NCBI RefSeq assembly: GCF_001513955.1 | Contig: NZ_KQ948148.1 | Coordinates: 611,905 to 675,904 of the forward strand | Source of the DNA: Streptomyces pseudovenezuelae | Lineage (GTDB): Bacteria; Actinomycetota; Actinomycetes; Streptomycetales; Streptomycetaceae | Reading direction: 5' to 3' | Length of the DNA stretch: 64,000 nt | Part shown: piece by piece, positions 9,103 to 16,118 of the stretch | How positions within the stretch are numbered: position 1 is the first letter of the stretch | How the letters are laid out: each line of letters opens with the position of its first letter | Translations under genes and position numbers: made by a program | Notes under the pieces: generated by a model | Databases searched by the model: none | The model's input: only the letters and a program-made list of their open reading frames with translations | Told to the model about the DNA's origin: nothing

Positions 9103-9792
9103 CTAACGGCGCAGGGCAACAGGCTTGCCGTCCTCCACAGGCTGTGTGGAGTCCAGGTGTGCCCAGACGATCAGCCGGTGACTGTGTCCCCACTCCGGAT
9201 CGCACGTGGTCAGCGTGAGATAGCGGCCAGGCCGCGTGTACCCGGATTTACGTGGCACAGGATCGATCACCTCAATGTCAGTGGGAACGGTTTTGTAAGG
9301 CCCTTTGTCGATCCGATACGTGAACCAGGTCGTTCCGTCGGTCAGGACGACCGCGTCACCGCGCCGCAGCCGGGGGAAGTCCTTGAAGGGATCGCCGTAG
9401 GTGCGCCGGTGCCCGGCGACCGAGAAGTTGCCCTGCTGCCCGAGCTGCGTGGTGTTCGCGTAGTGGCCGAGGCCCTTCTTCAGGGTGCTGACCTGGGTGC
9501 CTTCGAGCACGGGCTTGTTCCACGTGAAACCGAGCCGGGGGATGTACATGATCGCGAAGGGCTTCCCGCTCAGGTACGGCGCCGGCTGCGCGGGGGCCGC
9601 GGACGCCCCGGCCGTCACCTTCGGCTGCCGCACACTCCCCTGCGACCACTGGTTCTGTAACTGGTCGATCTGGTCGTCCATGACGGTGTCGGCCTTCACA
9701 CCGGTCCAGAACAGCACATAGGCGACGAACAGCACGATCAGGGCGCCGACGGTGACGCACAGCTCGCTGACGGTCCGGACCACGACACGCAC
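9103..9792 (-). CDS. Third class E sortase
   Basis: 229-residue membrane-anchored sortase. An N-terminal helix (about residues 8-31) precedes the sortase fold with catalytic His in VAGHRRTYG, Cys in TLTTCDPEWG and Arg in SHRLIVW. It lacks the long cytoplasmic extension of its neighbour at 7123. The start is GTG 9792 preceded by CTGGAG. A one-mismatch parS sequence lies in the coding region at 9517-9530. Three sortases within 3.5 kb imply duplication and possibly different substrates; no LAxTG-ending protein is visible in this window, so the substrates are encoded elsewhere. Confidence 0.9.
   Translation of the reverse strand: MRVVVRTVSELCVTVGALIVLFVAYVLFWTGVKADTVMDDQIDQLQNQWSQGSVRQPKVTAGASAAPAQPAPYLSGKPFAIMYIPRLGFTWNKPVLEGTQVSTLKKGLGHYANTTQLGQQGNFSVAGHRRTYGDPFKDFPRLRRGDAVVLTDGTTWFTYRIDKGPYKTVPTDIEVIDPVPRKSGYTRPGRYLTLTTCDPEWGHSHRLIVWAHLDSTQPVEDGKPVALRR
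9517..9530. other. parS-like site, one mismatch
   Basis: GTTCCACGTGAAAC differs from the parS consensus at one base (C for T at position 4). It lies inside the third sortase gene, about 23 kb from oriC. Binding by ParB is uncertain. Confidence 0.45.
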
Positions 9793-9819
9793 CGGCGGCT
9801 CCAGGGACTCACCCCGTGC

Positions 9820-10599
9820 TCACTCCACGGGCTTGGCGTACTGCAGATCCACTGTGCCCGAGTAGCCGGGAAGAGTCACCGTGCCGTCGTCGGCGACATT
9901 CCAGCCGAGGCCGTAGACGTTGACGTAGACCATGTAGTTCTGGATCGCCTTGGAGTCCGCGAGCGCCTGCTTCAGCTTGCCGGGGTCCCCGACCGCCTGG
10001 ATCTTGTACGGCGGTGAGTAGACGCGGCCCTGGAGGATCAGGGTGTTGCCGACGCAGCGCACGGCACTGGTGGAGATCAGTCGCTGGTCCATGACCTTGA
10101 TGCCCTGGGCGCCGCCCTTCCACAGGGCGTTGACCACGGCCTGGAGGTCCTGCTGGTGGATGACCAGGTAGTCGGGCTGCGGCTCGGGATAGCCGGGGAG
10201 CTTGGCGGTGGCGTTCGGCGGGGCGTCGTCGAGCGTGACCGTGACCGCCTTCCCCTTGATCTTCTGGGTGCCCGCCCGGTCCTCCAGGGCGGCGAGCTTG
10301 TCGTCCTCGGCCTTGGTGCTGCCGTCGTCGCGCTCGGCGAGCGACTCGACGTCCCGGCGCAGCGAGCCGTTGGACTCGTCGAGCTTTCCGTTGTTGTGGC
10401 TGCGCTCCTGGATGAGGTCCGAGAGCTTCAGCAGGGAGGAGTCCGTGCGGATGTCGGTGCCCTTGGCCGTATTGAAACTCGTGAAGAAGATGAGCCCGGC
10501 GAGAGCGAAGACGGCCACCGTGAGCACCCGCACCGGCCGGAAACCGCGCCTGCGGACAGGACTGGATCCGGACTGGGGGGAGTGGGCAGAATTACTCAA
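9820..10599 (-). CDS. DUF881 family membrane-anchored protein
   Basis: 259-residue protein with an N-terminal membrane helix (about 24-42), an extracytoplasmic coiled-coil stretch (about 55-105, rich in Leu, Glu, Asp and Lys) and the C-terminal DUF881 domain with the segment VIHQQDLQAVVNALWKGGAQGI and a TPPY-like Cys-containing stretch (SAVRCVGNTLI). The likely start is TTG at 10599, since no ATG or GTG lies further upstream in frame and AAGGAG precedes it. DUF881 genes sit beside crgA in many actinobacteria; the role is unknown but a cell-division or envelope function is usually assumed. It is divergent from crgA. Confidence 0.82.
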   Translation of the reverse strand: MSNSAHSPQSGSSPVRRRGFRPVRVLTVAVFALAGLIFFTSFNTAKGTDIRTDSSLLKLSDLIQERSHNNGKLDESNGSLRRDVESLAERDDGSTKAEDDKLAALEDRAGTQKIKGKAVTVTLDDAPPNATAKLPGYPEPQPDYLVIHQQDLQAVVNALWKGGAQGIKVMDQRLISTSAVRCVGNTLILQGRVYSPPYKIQAVGDPGKLKQALADSKAIQNYMVYVNVYGLGWNVADDGTVTLPGYSGTVDLQYAKPVE

Positions 10600-10739
10600 C
10601 GTACCCTTATCTCCTTCGGCGCCGCGGAAGCACTACGCTAACGGACGCCCGGGGGAGCGCTAAGAGTCCCCTTGTACGCTGCCCGGAGCCCGACCAGTTA
10701 CCTGCGCGGCCACGCAGCGCATCGACAGGAGAGACCCTC

Positions 10740-10994
10740 GTGCCGAAGTCACGTATCCGCAAGAAGGCCGACTACACGCCGCCGCCGGCGAAGCAGGCGA
10801 CCGCCATCAAGCTGAACAGCCGCGCCTGGGTCGCCCCGGTGATGCTGGCCATGTTCCTCATCGGGCTGGCCTGGATCGTCGTCTTCTATGTGACCGACGG
10901 CTCCCTGCCCATCGACGCTCTGGACAACTGGAACATCGTGGTGGGCTTCGGCTTCATCGCCGCCGGATTCGGCGTCTCCACCCAGTGGAAGTAG
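10740..10994 (+). CDS. crgA: Cell division protein CrgA
   Basis: 84-residue protein with two transmembrane helices (about 31-52 and 63-80) joined by a short loop, and a basic N-terminus starting MPKSRIRKKADYTPPP, the signature of CrgA. CrgA coordinates growth and sporulation septation in Streptomyces by affecting FtsZ ring assembly, and recruits divisome PBPs in mycobacteria. The GTG start at 10740 is preceded by AGGAGAG. The 140-bp divergent gap to the DUF881 gene must hold its promoter. Length and both hydrophobic segments match the family exactly. Confidence 0.95.
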   Translation: MPKSRIRKKADYTPPPAKQATAIKLNSRAWVAPVMLAMFLIGLAWIVVFYVTDGSLPIDALDNWNIVVGFGFIAAGFGVSTQWK

Positions 10995-11258
10995 CTCTCC
11001 CCAGGGGTATCCGCTGAGTTATCCACAGCCCGGCCGCATTTCCACAACGGGCTGGGGAAAAGACGACGATCTGTGGATAACCCCTCGGGTGTTGACGCTG
11101 GTACGACCATCGCACCAGCTCCCGCAAGCCAGTTCGCCCCCTGCCTGACCTGCATAAACACGGGTCAGCGACAGGGGGCACAGCTGTTCCCGCACGGTAT
11201 GCACAAGATCGGCCACGCGCTGTGGAAAACAGCCGCTCAGAGGGGTCGCGCGGGCCCG
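10995..11258. other. Convergent gap with DnaA-box cluster
   Basis: The 264-bp gap between crgA and the rhomboid gene contains two perfect E. coli-type DnaA boxes in inverted orientation: TTATCCACA at 11019-11027 and TGTGGATAA at 11072-11080. Two weaker matches lie at 11038-11046 (ATTTCCACA) and 11221-11229 (TGTGGAAAA). No coding potential was found in it. Confidence 0.6.
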
Positions 11259-12143
11259 TCAGGTCAGCTGGGCGGTCCTGATCACGATCATGACCACGAC
11301 GACCAGCAGCACCAGCGCGCAGGTGCCGTACTGCACCAGCGCCCGCCGCTCGCGTGGGGCGTGGACCATGCCGTAACCCGTGACGAGACCGGCGACGAGG
11401 CCGCCGATATGGGCCTGCCAGGAGATGCTGCTCCAGCCGAAGGTGAAGATCAGGTTGATCACCAGGAGCGCGATGATCGGCCGCAGGTCGTAGTTGAGCC
11501 GCCGCATCAGGACCGCGGTGGCGCCGAAGAGGCCGAAGATGGCACCGGAGGCGCCGAGCGTCTGCGTGACCGGACTGGCCAGCAGGTAGGCCAGGGCGCC
11601 ACCCGCGAGACCGGAGACGAAGTAGACCGCGAGGTAACGGGCCCGGCCGAGGGCCGCCTCCAGGGGACCGCCGAGCCACCACAGGCTCAGCATGTTGAAG
11701 CCGATGTGCCAGATCTCCTGATGCGCGAACATCGAGGTCACCAGGCGGTAGTACTGCCCGTCCGCGACCCCCTCGGTGGGGGTGAACGGCGCGGGCGGCC
11801 AGGCGCCGATCAGGCTCAGGTCCGTGGCCAGGGACTCCTTGGCCTGGATGGCGATGAACACCGCGACATTGATCCCGATGAGGATCTTCGTGAACAGCCG
11901 GGGATCGGCCGTGACCGTGCCGCCCGCGATGGTGCGGGGCCTCGCCGCGGCCGGAGCCGGTCCGCTGCCGCCGCCGTCGCGCACGCACTCGGGGCAGTGG
12001 AAGCCGACAGAGGCGCTGACCATGCACTCGGGGCAGATCGGGCGCTCGCAGCGGGTGCAGCGGATGCCGGTCTCACGATCCGGGTGCCGGTAGCAGCCAG
12101 GCAGGTTCTGGGCCTCCGGTGAAGTGCCCGCCTCCTGATTCAT
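11259..12143 (-). CDS. Rhomboid intramembrane serine protease with zinc-ribbon N-terminus
   Basis: 294-residue protein. The N-terminal 60 residues carry Cys/His clusters (CYRHPDRETGIRCTRC, then CPEC and CPEC), a B-box-like zinc ribbon. Six or more transmembrane helices follow. The rhomboid dyad is present: Ser in TLGASGAIFG and His in WQAHIGGLVAG; the conserved WHIGFNMLSLWWLG segment lies between. Rhomboids cleave membrane proteins inside the bilayer; the substrate here is unknown. The ATG at 12143 has AGGGGATGG before it; an in-frame start at 12197 falls inside a hairpin and is unlikely. The zinc-ribbon plus rhomboid layout is common in actinobacteria. Confidence 0.9.
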   Translation of the reverse strand: MNQEAGTSPEAQNLPGCYRHPDRETGIRCTRCERPICPECMVSASVGFHCPECVRDGGGSGPAPAAARPRTIAGGTVTADPRLFTKILIGINVAVFIAIQAKESLATDLSLIGAWPPAPFTPTEGVADGQYYRLVTSMFAHQEIWHIGFNMLSLWWLGGPLEAALGRARYLAVYFVSGLAGGALAYLLASPVTQTLGASGAIFGLFGATAVLMRRLNYDLRPIIALLVINLIFTFGWSSISWQAHIGGLVAGLVTGYGMVHAPRERRALVQYGTCALVLLVVVVMIVIRTAQLT

Positions 12144-12186
12144 GCCATCCCCTAACTCGCCCTGAGCCGTCGTGCCCACATGCACC

Positions 12187-12217
12187 GCCCCGCTCATCCT
12201 TACGGTTGAGCGGGGCG
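12187..12217. terminator. Hairpin between cyclophilin and rhomboid genes
   Basis: An 11-bp perfect stem (12187-12197 with 12207-12217) with a 9-nt loop lies downstream of the cyclophilin stop. The T-run (TTT) is on the + side only, so termination of the − strand transcript would be U-poor, as often in Streptomyces. Confidence 0.6.
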
Positions 12218-12248
12218 TTTGGTTCCCTTCGCGGCGGCTGCGCGGGGC

Positions 12249-12782
12249 TCAGCCCTGGCGCGTCTCCACGACGACCTGCTCGATGACGACATCGTTCACC
12301 GGTCGGTCGTTGGGACGGGAGGTCTTGACGCCGGCGATGGCGTCGACGACCTTCTGGCTGGCCGGGTCGGTGACCTCGCCGAAGATGGTGTGCTTGCGGT
12401 TCAGCCAGGCCGTCGGGGAGACGGTGATGAAGAACTGCGAGCCGTTGGTGCCCGGGCCGGCGTTGGCCATGGCGAGCAGGTACGGCTTGTTGAAGCCGAG
12501 GTCGGGGTGGAACTCGTCCTCGAACTCGTAGCCCGGGCCACCGATGCCGGTGCCCAGCGGGTCGCCGCCCTGGATCATGAAGCCGCTGATGACGCGGTGG
12601 AAGATCGTGCCGTCGTACAGCTTCTTGGTGGACTTCTCACCGGTGCCCGGGTGCGTCCACTCGCGCTCGCCCTGGGCGAGTTCGACGAAGTTCTTGACCG
12701 TCTTCGGGGCGTGGTTCGGCAGGAGCCGGACTTCGATGTCGCCGTGGTTGGTCTTCAGGGTGGCGTAAAGCTGCTCGGCCAC
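12249..12782 (-). CDS. ppiA: Peptidyl-prolyl cis-trans isomerase, cyclophilin type
   Basis: 177-residue cytoplasmic cyclophilin (no signal peptide) that speeds proline isomerisation during folding. Active-site segments are clear: FHRVISGFMIQGGDP, GSQFFIT and the WLNRKHTIFGEV region. The GTG start at 12782 (GTG-GCC-GAG) is preceded by GGAAGG; the longer frame to 12905 would read through a large inverted repeat and is not used. It belongs to the bacterial PpiA/PpiB class found beside the rhomboid and crgA in actinobacteria. Monocistronic by context, since the upstream neighbour is divergent. Confidence 0.94.
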   Translation of the reverse strand: MAEQLYATLKTNHGDIEVRLLPNHAPKTVKNFVELAQGEREWTHPGTGEKSTKKLYDGTIFHRVISGFMIQGGDPLGTGIGGPGYEFEDEFHPDLGFNKPYLLAMANAGPGTNGSQFFITVSPTAWLNRKHTIFGEVTDPASQKVVDAIAGVKTSRPNDRPVNDVVIEQVVVETRQG

Positions 12783-12808
12783 GATCTGCCTTCCGTTGTC
12801 TTCTTGTG

Positions 12809-12850
12809 CCCGACCGATCCTCGCACGGATCCGGCCGAGGATCGGTCGGG
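12809..12850. promoter_or_regulatory. Perfect 15-bp inverted repeat upstream of ppiA
   Basis: Arms at 12809-12823 and 12836-12850 are perfectly complementary with a 12-nt loop. It lies 27 bp upstream of the ppiA start in a divergent intergenic region, so it is not an obvious terminator; it could be an operator or a 5'-UTR hairpin. Confidence 0.5.
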
Positions 12851-13024
12851 CAGGGGCGCGGAGCGGCGATCCGTGGCATTGTCGTCGACAAGCTCCTGTT
12901 GCCACGTATTCATCCGTTATTGATCCGGATGCCCGCCCTCAGGTGCCGGGCTGCGCTCCGGCAGGCATGATCCGTAAAAGGGTGGAAAGTCGAATTACCG
13001 TACGCCACCGAGGAGGAGGATCCC

Positions 13025-13726
13025 GTGACCCGCATCGACAGCGTGCGCGCCGCGACCGGCTCGGCGAAGGACAGCGTGCTGCACGCCGCGGAAGTGGTGG
13101 CGCCCTACGCCGACACGGCCAAGGACAAGGCCTCGCACTACGCGACGGAGGCACGCGTACGGCTCGCCCCCAAGGTCTCCCTGGCGGCCGAGCAGGCGCG
13201 TGTCCAGTACGGCGCCCATGTGGCGCCGCGTCTGGAGCAGGCCCGTACGCATGTTCCGCCGAAGGTCGACCAGGCCGCCCACGAGGCCGCCGAGCGCACC
13301 CGCAAGGCCGCTCGGCAGGCAGCCGACTATTCCCGCCCGAGGATCGAGCAGGCCGTCGCCGCGGCCGGCCCGGTCCGTGACGAGGCCACCGCCCGCAGCG
13401 TGGCCGCACTGGCCGCACTGCGCGGTCAGATCTCGCCCAAGGAGGTCCGCAAGCTGGTCCGCAAGCACGAGCGGCGGGCCCGCGCAGGACGGCTCGCCAA
13501 GGCGCTGGCGGTCGCGGGCCTCGTCGCCGGCGGCGCCTACGCCGCCTGGAAGTGGTGGGACAAGCAGGCCAACCCCGACTGGCTGGTCGAGCCGCCCGCC
13601 GCGACCGAGGTGCCCGAGACGGGCCGGCTGACGTCCGTGGACGGCACCGGCCAGTCCGTCCTGGACCCGGAGGTCCAGGCGAAGGAGGCCGAGGAGGACG
13701 CCGCAAGGCACGACGAAGGGCGCTGA
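13025..13726 (+). CDS. DUF5324 family protein
   Basis: 233-residue protein, very rich in Ala, Arg, Glu and Lys. Residues about 1-120 look like a long amphipathic helix (repeated A-x-x-V/Y-A pattern, as in SAKDSVLHAAEVVAPYADTA), resembling apolipoprotein-like or LEA-like helices. A single membrane helix (about 160-176, LAKALAVAGLVAGGAYAAWKWW) is followed by an acidic tail ending EEDAARHDEGR. The GTG at 13025 has a strong ribosome site (GAGGAGGAGG). Function unknown; the family is restricted to Streptomyces and relatives as far as I know. A terminator follows at 13750. Confidence 0.8.
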   Translation: MTRIDSVRAATGSAKDSVLHAAEVVAPYADTAKDKASHYATEARVRLAPKVSLAAEQARVQYGAHVAPRLEQARTHVPPKVDQAAHEAAERTRKAARQAADYSRPRIEQAVAAAGPVRDEATARSVAALAALRGQISPKEVRKLVRKHERRARAGRLAKALAVAGLVAGGAYAAWKWWDKQANPDWLVEPPAATEVPETGRLTSVDGTGQSVLDPEVQAKEAEEDAARHDEGR

Positions 13727-13749
13727 CGCCGACATCGGCGTGTACCACT

Positions 13750-13776
13750 GGTGGGGCGGACATTCTCCGCCCCACC
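13750..13776 (+). terminator. Terminator after DUF5324 gene
   Basis: A perfect 11-bp GC-rich stem (13750-13760 with 13766-13776) closes a 5-nt loop 24 bp after the stop codon. No T-run follows, as is usual in Streptomyces. Confidence 0.7.
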
Positions 13777-13875
13777 GTCATGTTCACCCGACGGTGTGAG
13801 CGAACCGGTGCGGCAGGACTCCCGTGCACCACAGTCGCGGGGACACCACTGCGCACCGGACGGACCGCCGCCCTG

Positions 13876-14826
13876 ATGAACCCCTCGCGCCGCGGGCCGC
13901 TCGCCCTGGCCGCCGTACTGCTGCTCCTGGCCTCGGCCTGCACCACCCGCGCCCCCGAGCCCGTCGCTGCTTCCGCGTACGGCGCGTACGTCGGCTACGA
14001 GCCCGCCGACGTGGGTCGTCTCGACGCGCTCGGCGCCTGGCTCGGCGGCCCGCCGCCCCGGGTCGGGCACGTGTACCTGCCCGGCGACCGCTGGAGCAAC
14101 ATCGAGGGAGCGCCCGGCTACCTGGAGTCCTGGGCGGCCTGGCGGCGGGCCGACCCGCGGCGCATGTTCGTCCTGAACGTCCCGATGCTGGAGCACACGG
14201 AGGCCCACCTCCCCGACAGCGCGGTCCGCGCGGAACTCCGGCGCGGTGCGCACGGCGACCACGACGGCCACTTCCGCACCCTGGCCCGGCGGTTGGCGGC
14301 TCTGGGCGTCCCGGACACGATCGTCGTCCTCGGCTGGGAGATGAACGGCACCACCTACACCCACCGCTGCGGCCCGGACCCGGCGGCGTGGAAGGCGTAC
14401 TGGACGAGGATCGTGCGCGCGATGCGCTCGGTGCCCGGCCAGCGCCTGCGCTTCGAGTTCACCCCCAACCGCGGCCGCGACGCGATCCCGTGGCCGCGCT
14501 GCTATCCGGGCGACGAGGTCGTCGACATCATCGGCATGGACGCCTACGACGCCCCGCGCGGCCTGAGCTTCACCGACCAGGTGACCGAGCCGTACGGCCT
14601 GGGCGCCCACGTCCGCTTCGCCCGCGCCCACCGCAAACCCTTCTCCTACCAGGAGTGGGGTCTGTACGAGAACGGCGACGACCCGGCGTACATGCGCGGC
14701 ATGCTGACCTGGTTCGCCCGGGAGCGCCCCCTCTACCAGGCCATCACCGATTACTGCCCGCATGGTGTGTGGGGTTGCCGGGCCCATCCGCGGTCGTCCG
14801 CGGTGTATCGCTCGCGGATGAGGTAG
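13876..14826 (+). CDS. GH26-like glycoside hydrolase lipoprotein
   Basis: 316-residue exported protein. A lipoprotein signal ends in LLASAC, with Cys22 as the predicted lipidated residue. The body has the look of a (beta/alpha)8 glycosidase of the GH26/mannanase type: the acid/base Glu in LGWEMNGTTY, a second Glu in FSYQEWGLYENG at the nucleophile position, and EFTPNRG and IIGMDAYD between them. GH26 enzymes cut beta-mannans and related glucans; the substrate here cannot be told. The ATG at 13876 lacks a strong ribosome site. It is separated from its neighbours by a terminator upstream and a tRNA downstream, so it is likely monocistronic. Confidence 0.8.
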   Translation: MNPSRRGPLALAAVLLLLASACTTRAPEPVAASAYGAYVGYEPADVGRLDALGAWLGGPPPRVGHVYLPGDRWSNIEGAPGYLESWAAWRRADPRRMFVLNVPMLEHTEAHLPDSAVRAELRRGAHGDHDGHFRTLARRLAALGVPDTIVVLGWEMNGTTYTHRCGPDPAAWKAYWTRIVRAMRSVPGQRLRFEFTPNRGRDAIPWPRCYPGDEVVDIIGMDAYDAPRGLSFTDQVTEPYGLGAHVRFARAHRKPFSYQEWGLYENGDDPAYMRGMLTWFARERPLYQAITDYCPHGVWGCRAHPRSSAVYRSRMR

Positions 14827-15032
14827 GGGCGCTGGGCCTGGGCGCGGGGTCCTGGAGGCGGGGGTTCTGGGGGCGGGGGCCGCACCGCCTGTCCCGTATA
14901 TACGGTCCACCTGGTCCATCACCGCCTGTCCCGTTCGTGCCGTCCGGGCGGTGACCGCTCATGACCTCGGCAGCCGGGGGCCCGGCCTGCCAGGTCTCCT
15001 GGGACCTCCACCCGACGTCGAGGGCCGCACGA

Positions 15033-15073
15033 AAAACCCCTCCGCCCGCGTATCCGCAGGTCGGAGGGGTTTT
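15033..15073 (-). terminator. Terminator of tRNA-Ala
   Basis: A 12-bp stem (15033-15044 with 15062-15073) with the A-run at 15032-15036 giving a U-tail on the − strand, 7 nt past the tRNA 3' end. Confidence 0.85.
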
Positions 15074-15079
15074 CTGAAG

Positions 15080-15152
15080 TGGAGCCTAGGGGAGTCGAAC
15101 CCCTGACATCTGCCATGCAAAGACAGCGCTCTACCAACTGAGCTAAGGCCCC
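15080..15152 (-). tRNA. tRNA-Ala(TGC)
   Basis: 73-nt cloverleaf on the − strand without encoded CCA. The acceptor stem GGGGCCT pairs with AGGCTCC and includes the G3-U70 wobble that identifies alanine tRNAs. The D-loop has AGCTCAGTTGGTAGAGC, the anticodon loop reads TTTGCAT with anticodon TGC, and the T-arm is GGGGTTCGACTCCCC. A terminator follows directly. Confidence 0.97.
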
Positions 15153-15337
15153 GGGAAGAGGAACGTCCGCCGGAAGAACCACGTACCGGTGGGCGCCGCA
15201 GACCAGAGTACCGGGTCATCCCCGGTATTCCGCAAAAGGGATTGGGGGTCCCCGCGAACGACCACTCTCCGTAAGATGCTCGGCGTGGTTCGCTGTCGCG
15301 AACCACGGTTTTTTGGGGAAGCGATGGGGAGACGCAC

Positions 15338-15886
15338 ATGGACGCCGCACAGCAGGAAGCGACCGCAAGAGCGCGGGAACTGCAGCGGAACTGGTACGGG
15401 GAGCCGCTGGGGGCGCTCTTCCGTAAGCTCATAGACGACCTGGGCCTCAACCAGGCTCGTCTGGCGGGGGTGCTGGGACTGTCCGCTCCGATGCTGTCAC
15501 AGCTGATGAGCGGTCAGCGGGCGAAGATCGGCAATCCCGCGGTGGTGCAGCGGGTGCAGCTGCTGCAGGACCTGGCGGGGCAGGTCGCGGACGGCAGCGT
15601 GAGCGCCGCCGAGGCGACCGAGCGCATGGACGAGATCAAGAAGTCGCAGGGGGGTTCCGTGCTCAGCAACACCACGACCACGACGAGCAGTTCGGGTGCG
15701 CCGACGGTCAAGCGGGTCGTCCGCGAGATCCAGTCGCTGCTGCGCTCGGTCGCCGCCGCCGGAGACATCATCGACGCCGCCGACACTCTCGCCCCGACCC
15801 ACCCGGAACTGGCAGAGTTCCTCCGGGTCTACGGCGCCGGCCGCACCTCGGACGCGGTCACGCACTACCAGTCCCACCAGAACTGA
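15338..15886 (+). CDS. Helix-turn-helix DNA-binding protein
   Basis: 182-residue protein with an N-terminal XRE-like helix-turn-helix: LGLNQARLAGVLGLSAPMLSQLMSGQ (about residues 35-60) reads as helices 2 and 3 of the fold. A short helical region and a Thr/Ser linker (NTTTTTSSS) precede a C-terminal helical domain of about 60 residues (VKRVVREIQSLLRSVAAAGDIIDAAD). The ATG at 15338 is preceded by GGGGAGA. Homologues occur at this place in Streptomyces next to a membrane Ser/Thr kinase gene. The targets are unknown; proximity suggests a link with the kinase downstream, but there is no direct evidence. Confidence 0.85.
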   Translation: MDAAQQEATARARELQRNWYGEPLGALFRKLIDDLGLNQARLAGVLGLSAPMLSQLMSGQRAKIGNPAVVQRVQLLQDLAGQVADGSVSAAEATERMDEIKKSQGGSVLSNTTTTTSSSGAPTVKRVVREIQSLLRSVAAAGDIIDAADTLAPTHPELAEFLRVYGAGRTSDAVTHYQSHQN

Positions 15887-16118
15887 GCCGTCCGCCCGGT
15901 CGCCGAAGGGGGTTCGGCAGCCGGGCCGGGACGGTGCCATGGAGGAGCGCGAGGGGTCGCACTCCTCTGCGGCGGGCGACATACGGGGGTGTGTCGGCCG
16001 TCGAGGAGACGAGGAACACGGGGCCGTATCTCTCATCCGGGAGGCCACGAGGGGGTCGTATCGCTCATCGAGGGGGAAGCAAGGGGGGTAACCGCAGGGG
16101 GAGGAGCGACGCGCAGTC

